DNA of 64,000 bases, taken from positions 1 to 64,000 of the forward strand of contig NZ_JBKHKJ010000013.1 of the NCBI RefSeq assembly GCF_046546515.1, written 5' to 3'. The position numbers and the translations under genes are program-made. This DNA is from Parasediminibacterium sp046546515 (GTDB lineage: Bacteria; Bacteroidota; Bacteroidia; Chitinophagales; Chitinophagaceae). Every line of letters starts with the position of its first letter. The first letter of the stretch is position 1. The notes under the pieces are model-generated. The model was given only the letters and a program-made list of their open reading frames with translations, was not told the DNA's origin and did not search any database. This document shows positions 43,340-52,614 of the stretch, piece by piece.

Positions 43340-44317
43340 CTATTTGGCCTGCCTATTGGCACTATTAATTTTTTCTATAATCTGGTGGGCCACTTCCATG
43401 GCTAGGTAGCCATCTATTTCGCTTACCACGGTTGACGTGTTGTTTACAATGCTGCTTACAAACGATTCTAGTTCTAGTTTTATAGCATTGGCAACAGGCA
43501 CTTCGGGGCTGCTTACGGAAATGGTCTTGGTGCCATTGGGCGTTTCCAAGTCGAAGGAGAACGTGTCTTCGTCTCCTTGTTGTTGTAATTTTATTATTTC
43601 TGTTTTCTTTTCTAAGAAGTCTATGCTTATGTAGGCATCCTTCTGGAAGAACCGCATCTTGCGCATTTTTTTCATGCTGATGCGGCTACTGGTAAGGTTG
43701 GCCACGCAGCCATTATTGAACTCGATGCGCACATTGGCAATGTCTGGTGTGTCTGTCATCACGGCCACGCCGCTTGCATGTATATTCCTCACAGTGCTTT
43801 TTACAACGCTTAGCACAATGTCTATGTCGTGGATCATCAAATCCAAAATAACGCTTACCTCTGTGCCCCTAGGGTTGAATTGTGCTAGGCGGTGTACTTC
43901 AATAAACAATGGGTTCATTGGAACGTTTTTCAAAGCCAAGAAAGCAGGGTTAAAGCGTTCCACATGCCCTACTTGCATTTTCACATTGGCTTCCTTTGCC
44001 ATGTTTACCAAGTCTTTTGCCTCCTCCATGGTATTTGCCAAAGGCTTTTCTACAAATACATGCTTGCCTTTCCGCAAGGCTCGCCTACACACTTCGTAGT
44101 GGCGGTCGGTAGGCACTACCACGTCTATAATATCGCAGGCATCAAATAGCTTGTCTTCGTCTAAAAAACGCTTGATGTTGTAGGTGGCAGCCACTTCTTT
44201 TGCTAGTTCGTTATTAGGGTCGAAAAAGCCAACGATTTTTACGCCGTCTATTTCTTTCCAGTTATTCAAATGGAACTTGCCCAAGTGCCCTACCCCAAAA
44301 ACACCAACATTCAACAT
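43340..44317 (-). CDS. Gfo/Idh/MocA-family oxidoreductase
   Basis: A 325-residue NAD(P)-dependent enzyme. The Rossmann motif is VGVFGVGHLGKFH at the start. HVFVEKPLANTMEEA (about 93-107) contains the family EKP motif; VGHVERFNPAF and DLMIHDIDIVL hold likely active-site residues. Members act on sugars and sugar-nucleotides, for example as UDP-GlcNAc 3-dehydrogenase in amino-sugar synthesis. Here it directly precedes a sugar-phosphate transferase, so a glycan role is likely. I chose the ATG at 44317 because it starts the Rossmann fold and has a good -7 box upstream. Confidence 0.9.
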   Translation of the reverse strand: MLNVGVFGVGHLGKFHLNNWKEIDGVKIVGFFDPNNELAKEVAATYNIKRFLDEDKLFDACDIIDVVVPTDRHYEVCRRALRKGKHVFVEKPLANTMEEAKDLVNMAKEANVKMQVGHVERFNPAFLALKNVPMNPLFIEVHRLAQFNPRGTEVSVILDLMIHDIDIVLSVVKSTVRNIHASGVAVMTDTPDIANVRIEFNNGCVANLTSSRISMKKMRKMRFFQKDAYISIDFLEKKTEIIKLQQQGDEDTFSFDLETPNGTKTISVSSPEVPVANAIKLELESFVSSIVNNTSTVVSEIDGYLAMEVAHQIIEKINSANRQAK

Positions 44318-44337
44318 ACATGCAATATTTAAAGACA

Positions 44338-44346
44338 GCAAATATA
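44338..44346 (-). promoter_or_regulatory. -7 promoter box of the oxidoreductase/sugar transferase operon
   Basis: On the minus strand TATATTTGC matches TAnnTTTGC exactly and ends 20 bp before the ATG at 44317. Confidence 0.5.
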
Positions 44347-44396
44347 ACCCATTGGGTAAAGGAAGGAGCGGGTATTTTTTAGAGGGTAGGCAAATT

Positions 44397-45035
44397 TCAC
44401 CTAAAGGGCGAACCCCCATTCTTTAGCCTGTTAAATTCCCGCTTTGTTTTTTCAATTAGCCTTTGGTTGCTTTGTATCATTGCCTCGCCTTCTGGCGATG
44501 CGCCGTTCAGGCCAGCTAGGCCTTCTATTGTCCAAGTATAGTTTTCATCGTTCCTAATATGCCAATTGTCTGTTTGTATCATTTCGGCTGGAAAAATATA
44601 ATACATACTTTGCTTTATTACATAGTAGCTAAAAGGCAAGTCGGTAACATTGTTTGCCCACCAGGATACAGGCTGGGCTTGGCTCTGCGTAGCGGGGTCT
44701 ATGGAATAAAATTCTATCACGTTGTTTATGGAAACAGGTATCAATGGTGCCACATGGTAATTCCACAGGTTGGTGAGCGTGCCTTGTTCGTTTTTAAGGA
44801 AAAAACCGCTGAACACCCATCCTTTATAGTTGGGTATATTCCATGCTTCTAATAACAATGTAATGGCATTTGCCCTGTCTTCACAGTCGTTATTGGCATT
44901 GTCCCACATAAACAACCAATGATTTTGGAAAAAAGTGAAGATTCTATTGGCATATTCCAGCGTCAGGGGGTTGGCCACGAATACATCATCGGAAACTGTT
45001 TGGTCGAAGAAGGTATTTAGCTGGGCATTTTCCAT
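44397..45035 (-). CDS. Protein-glutaminase-like protein (Cys-His-Asp triad)
   Basis: A 212-residue cytoplasmic protein with no signal peptide. The likely triad is Cys in NNDCEDRANAITLLLEAW (about 51), His in LWNYHVAPLIPV (about 94) and Asp in FYSIDPA (about 113). This order and spacing match the protein-glutaminase family, which deamidates glutamine side chains, and related papain-like folds. Bacterial members in secretion-system effectors deamidate host proteins, but nothing here indicates a secretion signal or immunity partner. It stands upstream of the glycan operon on the same strand, 79 bp away. The assignment rests on motif pattern only. Confidence 0.6.
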   Translation of the reverse strand: MENAQLNTFFDQTVSDDVFVANPLTLEYANRIFTFFQNHWLFMWDNANNDCEDRANAITLLLEAWNIPNYKGWVFSGFFLKNEQGTLTNLWNYHVAPLIPVSINNVIEFYSIDPATQSQAQPVSWWANNVTDLPFSYYVIKQSMYYIFPAEMIQTDNWHIRNDENYTWTIEGLAGLNGASPEGEAMIQSNQRLIEKTKREFNRLKNGGSPFR

Positions 45036-45113
45036 TTGTACTAAAATACGGTATTATTCGGTATTTGCAATTAGTTTTGTATTATTTTTTTGTTACTAGG
45101 CTACAATAAAATA

Positions 45114-45230
45114 TAGCCACAAAGGCACGAATACACAAAGCAGCACAAAGTTTTAAGTGAAAAATGAAGTATAAATCGTTTTATACTTCATTTCTTAGTG
45201 CTTATTTAAACCTTTGTTGCAAAAAAGGAA
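45114..45230. repeat. Inverted 'cacaaaggcacgaa' repeat with inner hairpin
   Basis: The ends tagccacaaaggcacgaa and cctttgttgca are partial complements. Inside lies a perfect 13-bp stem (45163-45175 with 45180-45192, aatgaagtataaa) closed by TCGT. It is a member of the dispersed repeat family, sited downstream of the GH3 gene and before the glutaminase-like start. Confidence 0.65.
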
Positions 45231-45311
45231 GTGAGTAGCTTGAAGGTCAGAACCGTTCAGGGCGTTGAGAGAAGGGGCTAGCAATAGCAGCATATACTCG
45301 CTGGCAACTTT

Positions 45312-47078
45312 CTACTTACCAACCACCCCATCCCCAAACTTCAAATTTCCACAAACAGTTACTGGCAGCTTCCCTTTGGCAATTAACTTACCTTCAAGCC
45401 AATCTGCTGCCACTTGCTGTATGCTGCTGTCATCCTCATAGCAGGCAAGCAAAGTAGGCGCATCGCAGGCAAATTTAATGGCATAGGGGTTGCCAAAGAA
45501 AATAGTAATGGGGTTGGGGGTTTGCTGCAAAGCTTTTAGTAAATAGATAGACGCATTGTCCAACCCAAAATTATTGGCCGGGCGGCGGCTATAGTTGTGT
45601 ACGCCAATAATAATGGCATCATATTGCTTTTGCTGTAATGTATTGATTAATTGCTGGGCTGCCGATATGTTTATTTTATTGCCATATACTTTTACGCCCA
45701 GTTGTGGCTCGATGGTTTCCTTCACTGTGTCGCTTTTGCCCAAATCGCCCGAAAAAAAGTAGTTGTCGCAGTTTAATTCATTTTTTAGGCGAGTTGCTAA
45801 TAGGCTTTCTTTGCTTATGCCAATGCCTATATAGGCTATGCGTTGCCCTTTTCTTAGTTGGGTAGCGGCTGTTTTGGTTCTAAGCAATGTAAGGGCATTC
45901 TCAGCAATTCGGCGTTTGATACTGTCTGTTGAAATATTCAATTCAGCAACCAAATGGCTGGTATCAATGGGCTGCAATTGGGCTAGCCCAAGATTATATT
46001 TAGCCAGCAATACTTTTTTCACGCTTTTGTTAATTTTTTTCCAACTAAGCCTGCGTTCTTTAATGGCTTGCTTAATAGCAGCAATGGCTTCTGGCACATC
46101 GCTGGGCAAGCAAAGCATATCGTTCCCTGCAATAAGGGACAATACAGAGGCCTCCCCACTAGGGAAAAACTTGCTGATGCCTTTCATTTCCAAGGCATCG
46201 GTAAAAGTGATGCCCTTAAAATGCAATTCATCCCTTAAAATACCTGTAACGCTTTTTGCTGACAGTGAAGTGGCCAAATGTGCTGTTGTATCTATTGCAG
46301 GGATATATAAATGCGCCATCATCATGCTGCCAACACCTCCGCTAATCATTTTTTTAAAGGGGTACAGTTCCAGCGAGTCCAAAGCCTGTCGGCTTTTGTA
46401 GATTACGGGCAAATCTAAATGGCTATCCACAGCTACATCGCCATGACCGGGGAAATGCTTGGCACAGGCCATTATGTTTTCTGCCTGCATACCTAGCATA
46501 TATTGCGTGCCAAAACGGGCTACTTTATATTTATCTTCCCCAAAACTCCTGTCGTTAATTACGGGGTTTTCTGGATTGTTGTTAATGTCCACAACAGGTG
46601 CATAGTTTACCTGCACACCCATGCGCTTGCACTGGCTGCCGATGGCCTTGCCCATCTCATATACAAGGCTGCTGTCTTGTGTGGCGCCAATCATTAATTG
46701 GCGTGGGTAGTTTGTTACGCTGTCCAACCGCATACCTAGCCCCCATTCCGCATCCATGCACACCATCAATGGAGTTTTGGCAATACCTTGATAATTGTTT
46801 GTCAACAAGGCTTGCCTTAAAGGCCCACCTTGAAAAAAACACAACCCGCCTACATTGTATTGCTTTATAAGGTTGGTTACTTGCTGCACATGCTCAGGGC
46901 CAAGGTTGCTATGCGCCCTGATAACCATTAGCTGCGCAATACACTCTTCTTTTGATAATTTCTTAAACTGCTGCTTTACCCAACGTTTGGCACTGTGCGA
47001 TTTTGTATAAAACTGCTGCGCTATCAAGGGCTGCCCAACAAATATAAAAAACAAACAAGTAAATATTATTTTCTTCAA
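45312..47078 (-). CDS. Secreted GH3 beta-N-acetylhexosaminidase (NagZ-like)
   Basis: A 588-residue protein. The signal peptide ends near PLIAQQ. The GH3 catalytic barrel has KHFPGHGDVAVDSHLDLP (about 207-224), the NagZ acid/base His-Asp dyad, and the nucleophile aspartate in ITFTDALEMKGI (about 296). A C-terminal GH3-C-like region (about 390-560) follows. NagZ-type enzymes cleave N-acetylglucosamine from peptidoglycan fragments. Many Bacteroidota orthologues carry an extra beta-lactamase-like domain that is absent here. The start is TTG at 47078, and a TACTTTG box lies about 29 nt upstream on the same strand. Confidence 0.87.
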   Translation of the reverse strand: MKKIIFTCLFFIFVGQPLIAQQFYTKSHSAKRWVKQQFKKLSKEECIAQLMVIRAHSNLGPEHVQQVTNLIKQYNVGGLCFFQGGPLRQALLTNNYQGIAKTPLMVCMDAEWGLGMRLDSVTNYPRQLMIGATQDSSLVYEMGKAIGSQCKRMGVQVNYAPVVDINNNPENPVINDRSFGEDKYKVARFGTQYMLGMQAENIMACAKHFPGHGDVAVDSHLDLPVIYKSRQALDSLELYPFKKMISGGVGSMMMAHLYIPAIDTTAHLATSLSAKSVTGILRDELHFKGITFTDALEMKGISKFFPSGEASVLSLIAGNDMLCLPSDVPEAIAAIKQAIKERRLSWKKINKSVKKVLLAKYNLGLAQLQPIDTSHLVAELNISTDSIKRRIAENALTLLRTKTAATQLRKGQRIAYIGIGISKESLLATRLKNELNCDNYFFSGDLGKSDTVKETIEPQLGVKVYGNKINISAAQQLINTLQQKQYDAIIIGVHNYSRRPANNFGLDNASIYLLKALQQTPNPITIFFGNPYAIKFACDAPTLLACYEDDSSIQQVAADWLEGKLIAKGKLPVTVCGNLKFGDGVVGK

Positions 47079-47239
47079 CTTATAATTATTTCAATGGTGT
47101 ACAAAGTATTGCATTTTTATCGGGCAGCCTAACTACATATCCGCTCGCTCATATAATTAAACTTATAAATACTTGGAATTTATTTGATAAAAGTAGGCGA
47201 AGTGTATTTGATATTCTTATTTTTGAAAAAATCCTGATA

Positions 47240-47473
47240 ATGAATGTACAACTAATACAGAACGATAAAGGGAAGACAACTGGCGAATTTATCCCTACAA
47301 AGGAATGGAAGCAACTTAAAAAGCAATACAGTGGCTTGGAAGATTTGGAATATACAGAACCAACCAAAAAACAAATTTTACAAGAACTGAAAGAAGCTGT
47401 TATGGAACTTTGCTTAATAGAAAAAGGCAAGCTGAAATCAAGGCCTGCAATGGAATTGCTGAATGAGTTATAA
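47240..47473 (+). CDS. Small antitoxin-like protein whose toxin partner is lost
   Basis: A 77-residue protein: a short beta N-terminus (LIQNDKGKTTGEFIPTKEW) then a helical C-terminus (EPTKKQILQELKEAVMELCL), the layout of Bacteroidota antitoxins paired with RelE/ParE-type toxins. In intact modules the toxin start (ATGAGTTATAA) overlaps the antitoxin stop. That overlap is present here, but the toxin frame stops after eight codons. Expression is likely autoregulated in a full module; here it is an orphan. Confidence 0.6.
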   Translation: MNVQLIQNDKGKTTGEFIPTKEWKQLKKQYSGLEDLEYTEPTKKQILQELKEAVMELCLIEKGKLKSRPAMELLNEL

Positions 47474-47489
47474 AATACCCTACTATTAA
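47463..47489 (+). pseudogene. Eight-codon remnant of a RelE/ParE-type toxin gene
   Basis: ATG at 47463 overlaps the antitoxin stop by 11 bp and reads MSYKIPYY then TAA. RelE-type toxins in this position begin MSYK and are about 95-100 residues. No continuation is found in the next 100 bp, so most of the gene is gone. Confidence 0.45.
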
Positions 47490-47592
47490 AATTATTTTGC
47501 CAAAATACTTGCAACCCTAGAACTGAAGCAACGTTTTTAAAATGATACCATAATCAACAAACAACCAATTACAATAGCTATATCCAATAAAA

Positions 47593-50029
47593 ATGAAGCA
47601 AATACTACTTTTAACACAAGTCTTTTTCATAACTTTTTTTACCTACGCCCAAACAGTACCCGCAACGGCAGTAATAAAAGGAATCGTGGAAGACTCCCTA
47701 AAAAAAACACCCTGGGCTATGTTACTATATCGTTTGTTGACAAAGCAACCAACCTGCCCATAAAAAGCGCATTGTCGAACGACAATGGCAGTTTTGAATT
47801 TACTGGGCTGCCCGTAAAGGCCTATTTATTGCAGGTGGCATCTGTTGGCTACCACAACAAAACAATTGTACTGCCTGTGTTCCCCACATCTGGAAAGCCA
47901 CTTATTGATGCTGGCAATATCAGCCTTGCCGCCGCCCCGGCGGGGCTAAACGAAGTCGTGGTAACAGCCGTAAGGCAGATTATTAAACAGGAAGTGGACT
48001 GAATAAGCTACGATGTGCAGGCCGATCCAGAAAATAATGCCACCAACGTGCTGGATATGCTGCGTAAAGTGCCATTGCTGTCAGTTGATGCATCTGAAAA
48101 TATAAAGCTAAAAGGAAGCGGCAATTACAAGATATTAATAAATAGTAGGCCCTCTGCTTTGATTGCCAAAAACCCTGCGGATGTTTTTAAGTCGATGCCA
48201 GCTAGCAACATCAAAAAATTGAAGTAATAACCACCTCGCCTGCCAAATACGATGCAGAAGGGTTGGCTGGCCTTATCAATATCATTACCAAGAAAAATAT
48301 GGACGAGGGTTATAATGGCAGCCTCAATAGCCGGTACAACAGCATTTATGGCCCAGGTATAAATATCAATGCCACGTGGAAACAAAAGAAATTTGGAGTA
48401 AATGGCTATATAGGGGGCAATTTTAGCCCTAGCACCGTCTCAACCAAAAATGGATATACAAACAACATCACCTCGCCTGTTGTTTCTAATTTTTTGCAGG
48501 AAGGCACACGTTCTTTAATTTTTACCAACAAATATGGCACCCTAGAACTAAGCTATGAGATAGACAGCCTAAACCTGCTTACAGCCTCCATTGAGACTTA
48601 TTTTGGCGATAATACACAAGGCAACACTTAGTTTTCTAATTTAACAGATGCCAATAATGCAATATCCCAGTCATTTACTTTGTCTAACAGTAACAAAAAC
48701 AATTATAGTGGCACTGACTTGGCTGTAAACTACCAGCTAGGGTTCAAGAAAAACAAAGACCAACTGCTAACGACTTCTTACAAGTACAGCAACCAAGCAA
48801 ACGAGCAAAATACCGATGCCGCTTATTTAACTTAGTATAACTACAATTTTCCTAATTATATACAGTACAACCATTCTGGCACTAAAGAGCATACGATACA
48901 GGTTGACTATGTTCAACCCATGAAAAAAATAACCGTGGAGGCTGGTGCAAAAGCGATACTAAGGAATAGTTTCAGTAATTTTAGGAACGACAATTACGAC
49001 TCTGTTGCTAAAGTATATAACACCGTTCTTTCTCAAACAAACAACTTTACCTACCAGCAAAATGTTTATAGTGCCTATAATTCCTATCAATTAAAGCTGG
49101 ACAAATTCATTGCCAAGGCAGGGCTACGGGTAGAACATACCACGGTAAATGCAAATTTTGCTTCGGTTGGCTTGCCCTTGAAACAAGATTACAATAGTTT
49201 TATCCCCTCTTTTTCATTGCAACAGAAATTCAAGGGCAGCAATAGTGTTACCTTTGGGTATAGCGAACGCATACAAAGGCCAGGCATATGGCAGCTAAAC
49301 CCATTTGTAGATAGGAGCAACCCCAAAGTGCTGAACTTTGGCAACCCAGATTTGCAGCCAGTAATCAACCATTCCATAGAGCTTAATTATAGCAACTACG
49401 CCAAGGGTTCCATAAACATAGGGCTTACCTATAGCTTTGCCAACAACACGGTGGAAAATGTAACAAGCGTTGATAAAGACACCGTAACTAGCACCACTTA
49501 TGAGAATGTGGGACAAAATAGGGGGCTGGGCCTAACACTGAATGCCAACTACCCTATAACTAAAAAGCTAAATATCAATATCAACTCTCAGTTGCTGCAT
49601 GTATGGCTAAAAGGCACTTTCAATGGGCAGTTTTACAACAATAGCGGCAACCAAGGGCATTGCTTTGTAAGCACCAGCTATAAATTTGACAATGGGTACA
49701 GTATAGGTTTTGATATTGGCTACGACAGCCGCTATGTGCTGCTGCAAGGCAAGGACAATGAGTATTTTTATACTTCTTTCAGTGGTTCGAAAGACATCCT
49801 TAAAAAGAAAGCTACTATTTCCATTTACCTAAACGACCCTTTTATGAAATACAGGACAATAGATTTCCGCACCACTGCCAGTGGCCTTAGCCAATACAAC
49901 TACAACTACGATTATGCAAGGAAAATAAGCATTAGTTTCCGGTACAAGTTTGGAAAGCTAAGTGGCAGCATCAAGAAAAATGAGCGTACCATTAGCAATG
50001 ATGATGTAAGCGGAGGGGGAAGGCATTAA
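47593..50029 (+). pseudogene. TonB-dependent receptor-like outer-membrane protein, decayed
   Basis: The gene starts with a signal peptide (MKQILLLTQVFFITFFTYAQ), then a carboxypeptidase-like regulatory domain, a plug domain (DMLRKVPLLSVDASENIKL) and an OMP beta-barrel (to 50029). It is broken by at least five lesions: a frameshift near 47708 in an A/C run, TGA at 48000-48002, a -1 frameshift in an A6 run at 48213, and TAG at 48629-48631 and 48833-48835. The last 369 codons remain open. It would have taken up a siderophore or glycan. The stops can come from single C-to-T changes (CGA to TGA, CAG to TAG). Confidence 0.88.
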
Positions 50030-50068
50030 TTTTAGCTTTCCATGTTTCTGAATATAAAAATGCTTCCG

Positions 50069-50077
50069 TACATTTGC
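50069..50077 (+). promoter_or_regulatory. -7 promoter box of rpsA
   Basis: TACATTTGC fits TAnnTTTGC, with a TTTCTG -33-like string 18 bp upstream (50045-50050). A small hairpin follows (cccgaa ... ttcggg, 50080-50100, then T5), which would lie at the very start of the mRNA and could modulate S1 synthesis. Confidence 0.55.
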
Positions 50078-50109
50078 AGCCCGAAATAAAAAGCTTCGGG
50101 TTTTTAAAT

Positions 50110-52263
50110 ATGAATTTTTTCATTAAACAATTAAATGCAGATGCTCAGGATAGCGCAGCAGCCACAGAAGAGGTTGTAGAAGCTACTACTGCAATAACAA
50201 ACGCACCTGTTGAAGAAACAACACCGGCTATCGTGGCCGAAGAAGCACCTGCTGCACCAGAAGTTCCCACTGCACCAGAAACACCTGCTGTTCCTGAAGT
50301 AGAACCTGCTGTGGATGAACCATTGCCTACAGTAGTGGCAGAAGTACCTGCTGCACCTGTGCAAGAACAAACTGCACCAGCAGCAGAGGTAGCTGAAATT
50401 GCCGCCCCTGAATTTGTGGCAGCACCAGAAACAACCGAGCCAGTTGTGGCACAAGCACCTGTTGAAGAAGTGATAGCTACGGCTCACGACGATTTTGACT
50501 GGAGCGTTGACAAAAGGAACGTTAGCATTTATGCTAAAGAAGAAAAAGAAAAGTACGACAAAGTGTACGAAAACACTTTCGTGCAGATTGAAGACGGTGA
50601 AATTATCAACGGTTCTGTAGTTGGCCTTACCAAGACAGACGTAGTGGTAAACATTGGCTTTAAAAGCGATGGCTTGATTTCCCTGAACGAATTCCGCGAT
50701 GTGCCTACACTTGTTATAGGCGATATTGTAGAAGTAATGGTAGTGGAAAAAGAAGACAGGCAAGGAAACCTTACATTAAGTCGCAAAAGTGCAAGGGTTT
50801 ACCGTGCATGGCAGCGTATTGTGGAGGTGAACAAAACTGGCGAAGTGGTTACTGGCCTTGTTACCAGCAAAACCAAAGGTGGCTTGATAGTAGATGTATT
50901 TGGCATGGAAACCTTCTTGCCAGGTTCTCAGATAGATGTGAAACCTGTAACTGACTACGATCAATTCGTAGGCAAGACAATGGAGTTTAAAGTTGTAAAA
51001 ATCAACGAAAACATCAAGAATGCTGTTGTATCGCACAAAGCCCTGATTGAAAGCGACATTGAAGCGCAACGCGTGGAAATAATGAGCAAATTGGAAAAAG
51101 GCCAGGTGTTGGAAGGTGTTGTTAAAAACATCACAGACTTTGGTGCTTTTATGGATTTGGGCGGCTTAGATGGTCTATTGTACATCACCGATATTTCATG
51201 GGGCCGTATTTCTCACCCAAGCGAGGTGTTGAAAATGGATCAGAAATTACAAGTGGTAGTATTGGATTTCGACGACGACAAAAAACGTATCAGCCTTGGC
51301 TTGAAACAATTGACCCCACACCCTTGGGATGTGTTGCCAGCAGGCTTGGGCGAAGGTTCTACCGTTCGTGGCAAAGTAGTGAACATAGAAGACTACGGTG
51401 CTTTCTTAGAGGTTCAGCCAGGTGTTGAAGGCTTGGTACATGTAAGTGAAATTACTTGGGCAAACACACCGGTTAACGCTAAGGAATTCTTTAAACTAGG
51501 CGATGAGCATGATGCCAAGGTGGTAACTTTAGACAAAGACACCCGCAAAATGAGCTTGTCTATCAAGCAAATGACCAGCGACCCTTGGGATACCATCGAA
51601 AACAAATATGCTGTTGAAAGCAAGCACAAAGGCTTGGTGAAAAACATCACTCCTTATGGCGTGTTTGTAGAATTGGAACCAGGCATTGGCGGCATGATAC
51701 ACATCAGCGATTTAAGCTGGTTGAAACGTTTCAACCACCCAAGCGATTATGTAAAAGTTGGTGAATACATTGATATTATTATCATGGGCATTGACAAAGA
51801 CAACCGCAAATTGCAACTTGGCCACAAACAATTGGAAGAAGATCCTTGGAATACCCTTGAAGATACTTTCGGTATCGGTAGCAAACACGAAGGTACCGTT
51901 ACCCGTAGGGACGATAAAGGTGCTTTGGTACAATTGCCTTATGGCTTGGAAGGTTTTGCACCTGCCCGTCATTTAACAAAAGAAGATGGCAAAGCAGTAG
52001 TTGCAGAAGAAACATTGCCATTTATCGTTATTGAATTTGACCGTAATGAAAAACGCATCCTTCTTAGCCACAGCCGTGTTTGGGAACAAGCACAAGCTGA
52101 AGAAAAAGAAGTAGCGAAAAAAGAAGCAAGGGTAGAAGCTGAGAAAACACATAAAGAAGTAAAAGCAGTTCAAGCTAAAGTTGAAAAAACAACACTTGGG
52201 GATTTGAGTGCTTTGGCGGATATCCGTGCTAAACTAGAAGAAGGCGAAGGCAAAGCAAAATAA
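50110..52263 (+). CDS. rpsA: 30S ribosomal protein S1
   Basis: A 717-residue protein. An acidic A/E/P/V-rich head (about 10-135) is followed by six S1 OB-fold domains; the clearest are domains 3 to 5 (GVVKNITDFGAFMDLGGLDGLLYI, GKVVNIEDYGAFLEVQPGVEGLVHV, GLVKNITPYGVFVELEPGIGGMIHI). It binds mRNA and helps load it on the 30S subunit, which matters in a lineage that lacks strong Shine-Dalgarno sites. The ATG at 50110 is preferred to a TTG at 50074, which lies inside the promoter box. The low-complexity head is longer than in most S1 proteins. A terminator follows. Confidence 0.94.
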   Translation: MNFFIKQLNADAQDSAAATEEVVEATTAITNAPVEETTPAIVAEEAPAAPEVPTAPETPAVPEVEPAVDEPLPTVVAEVPAAPVQEQTAPAAEVAEIAAPEFVAAPETTEPVVAQAPVEEVIATAHDDFDWSVDKRNVSIYAKEEKEKYDKVYENTFVQIEDGEIINGSVVGLTKTDVVVNIGFKSDGLISLNEFRDVPTLVIGDIVEVMVVEKEDRQGNLTLSRKSARVYRAWQRIVEVNKTGEVVTGLVTSKTKGGLIVDVFGMETFLPGSQIDVKPVTDYDQFVGKTMEFKVVKINENIKNAVVSHKALIESDIEAQRVEIMSKLEKGQVLEGVVKNITDFGAFMDLGGLDGLLYITDISWGRISHPSEVLKMDQKLQVVVLDFDDDKKRISLGLKQLTPHPWDVLPAGLGEGSTVRGKVVNIEDYGAFLEVQPGVEGLVHVSEITWANTPVNAKEFFKLGDEHDAKVVTLDKDTRKMSLSIKQMTSDPWDTIENKYAVESKHKGLVKNITPYGVFVELEPGIGGMIHISDLSWLKRFNHPSDYVKVGEYIDIIIMGIDKDNRKLQLGHKQLEEDPWNTLEDTFGIGSKHEGTVTRRDDKGALVQLPYGLEGFAPARHLTKEDGKAVVAEETLPFIVIEFDRNEKRILLSHSRVWEQAQAEEKEVAKKEARVEAEKTHKEVKAVQAKVEKTTLGDLSALADIRAKLEEGEGKAK

Positions 52264-52290
52264 GCTTACCAATGTTTTTAAATAAACAAA

Positions 52291-52325
52291 AGCCACCTTG
52301 CTGAAAAAAGCAAGGTGGCTTTTTT
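52291..52325 (+). terminator. Terminator of rpsA
   Basis: A perfect 11-bp stem (agccaccttgc with gcaaggtggct) followed by T6. The remaining spacer (52326-52614) holds a 'gccactaagacaataatgctcaaag' type repeat and no gene. Confidence 0.9.
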
Positions 52326-52614
52326 GTTAATACTAAATTAGCCACTAAGACAATAATGCTCAAAGTAGCACTAAGAAAAAAGGAAATCTATGTGCCTATG
52401 TAGGAGTAGTAACCCAAATTTTATTACCTTTCCAAAGTTGATAAACAAGCCATGAAGCGGTTTGTAATATTTTAGCATCTAATTGAAATAGATTGCTAAT
52501 TTTAGGATACTTGTGACAAGAAATATTTCAAGTGCATCCATAAAACCATCATCCCCTGAAACTGCCTTTTGTTGCTGATACTTATTTATTTTACTTTTTA
52601 CCAAAAGTATTTGT

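Noticed and set aside
50074..50109. TTG start 12 codons upstream of rpsA ATG
   Set aside because: It lies inside the promoter box TACATTTGC and hairpin; the ATG at 50110 is more likely.
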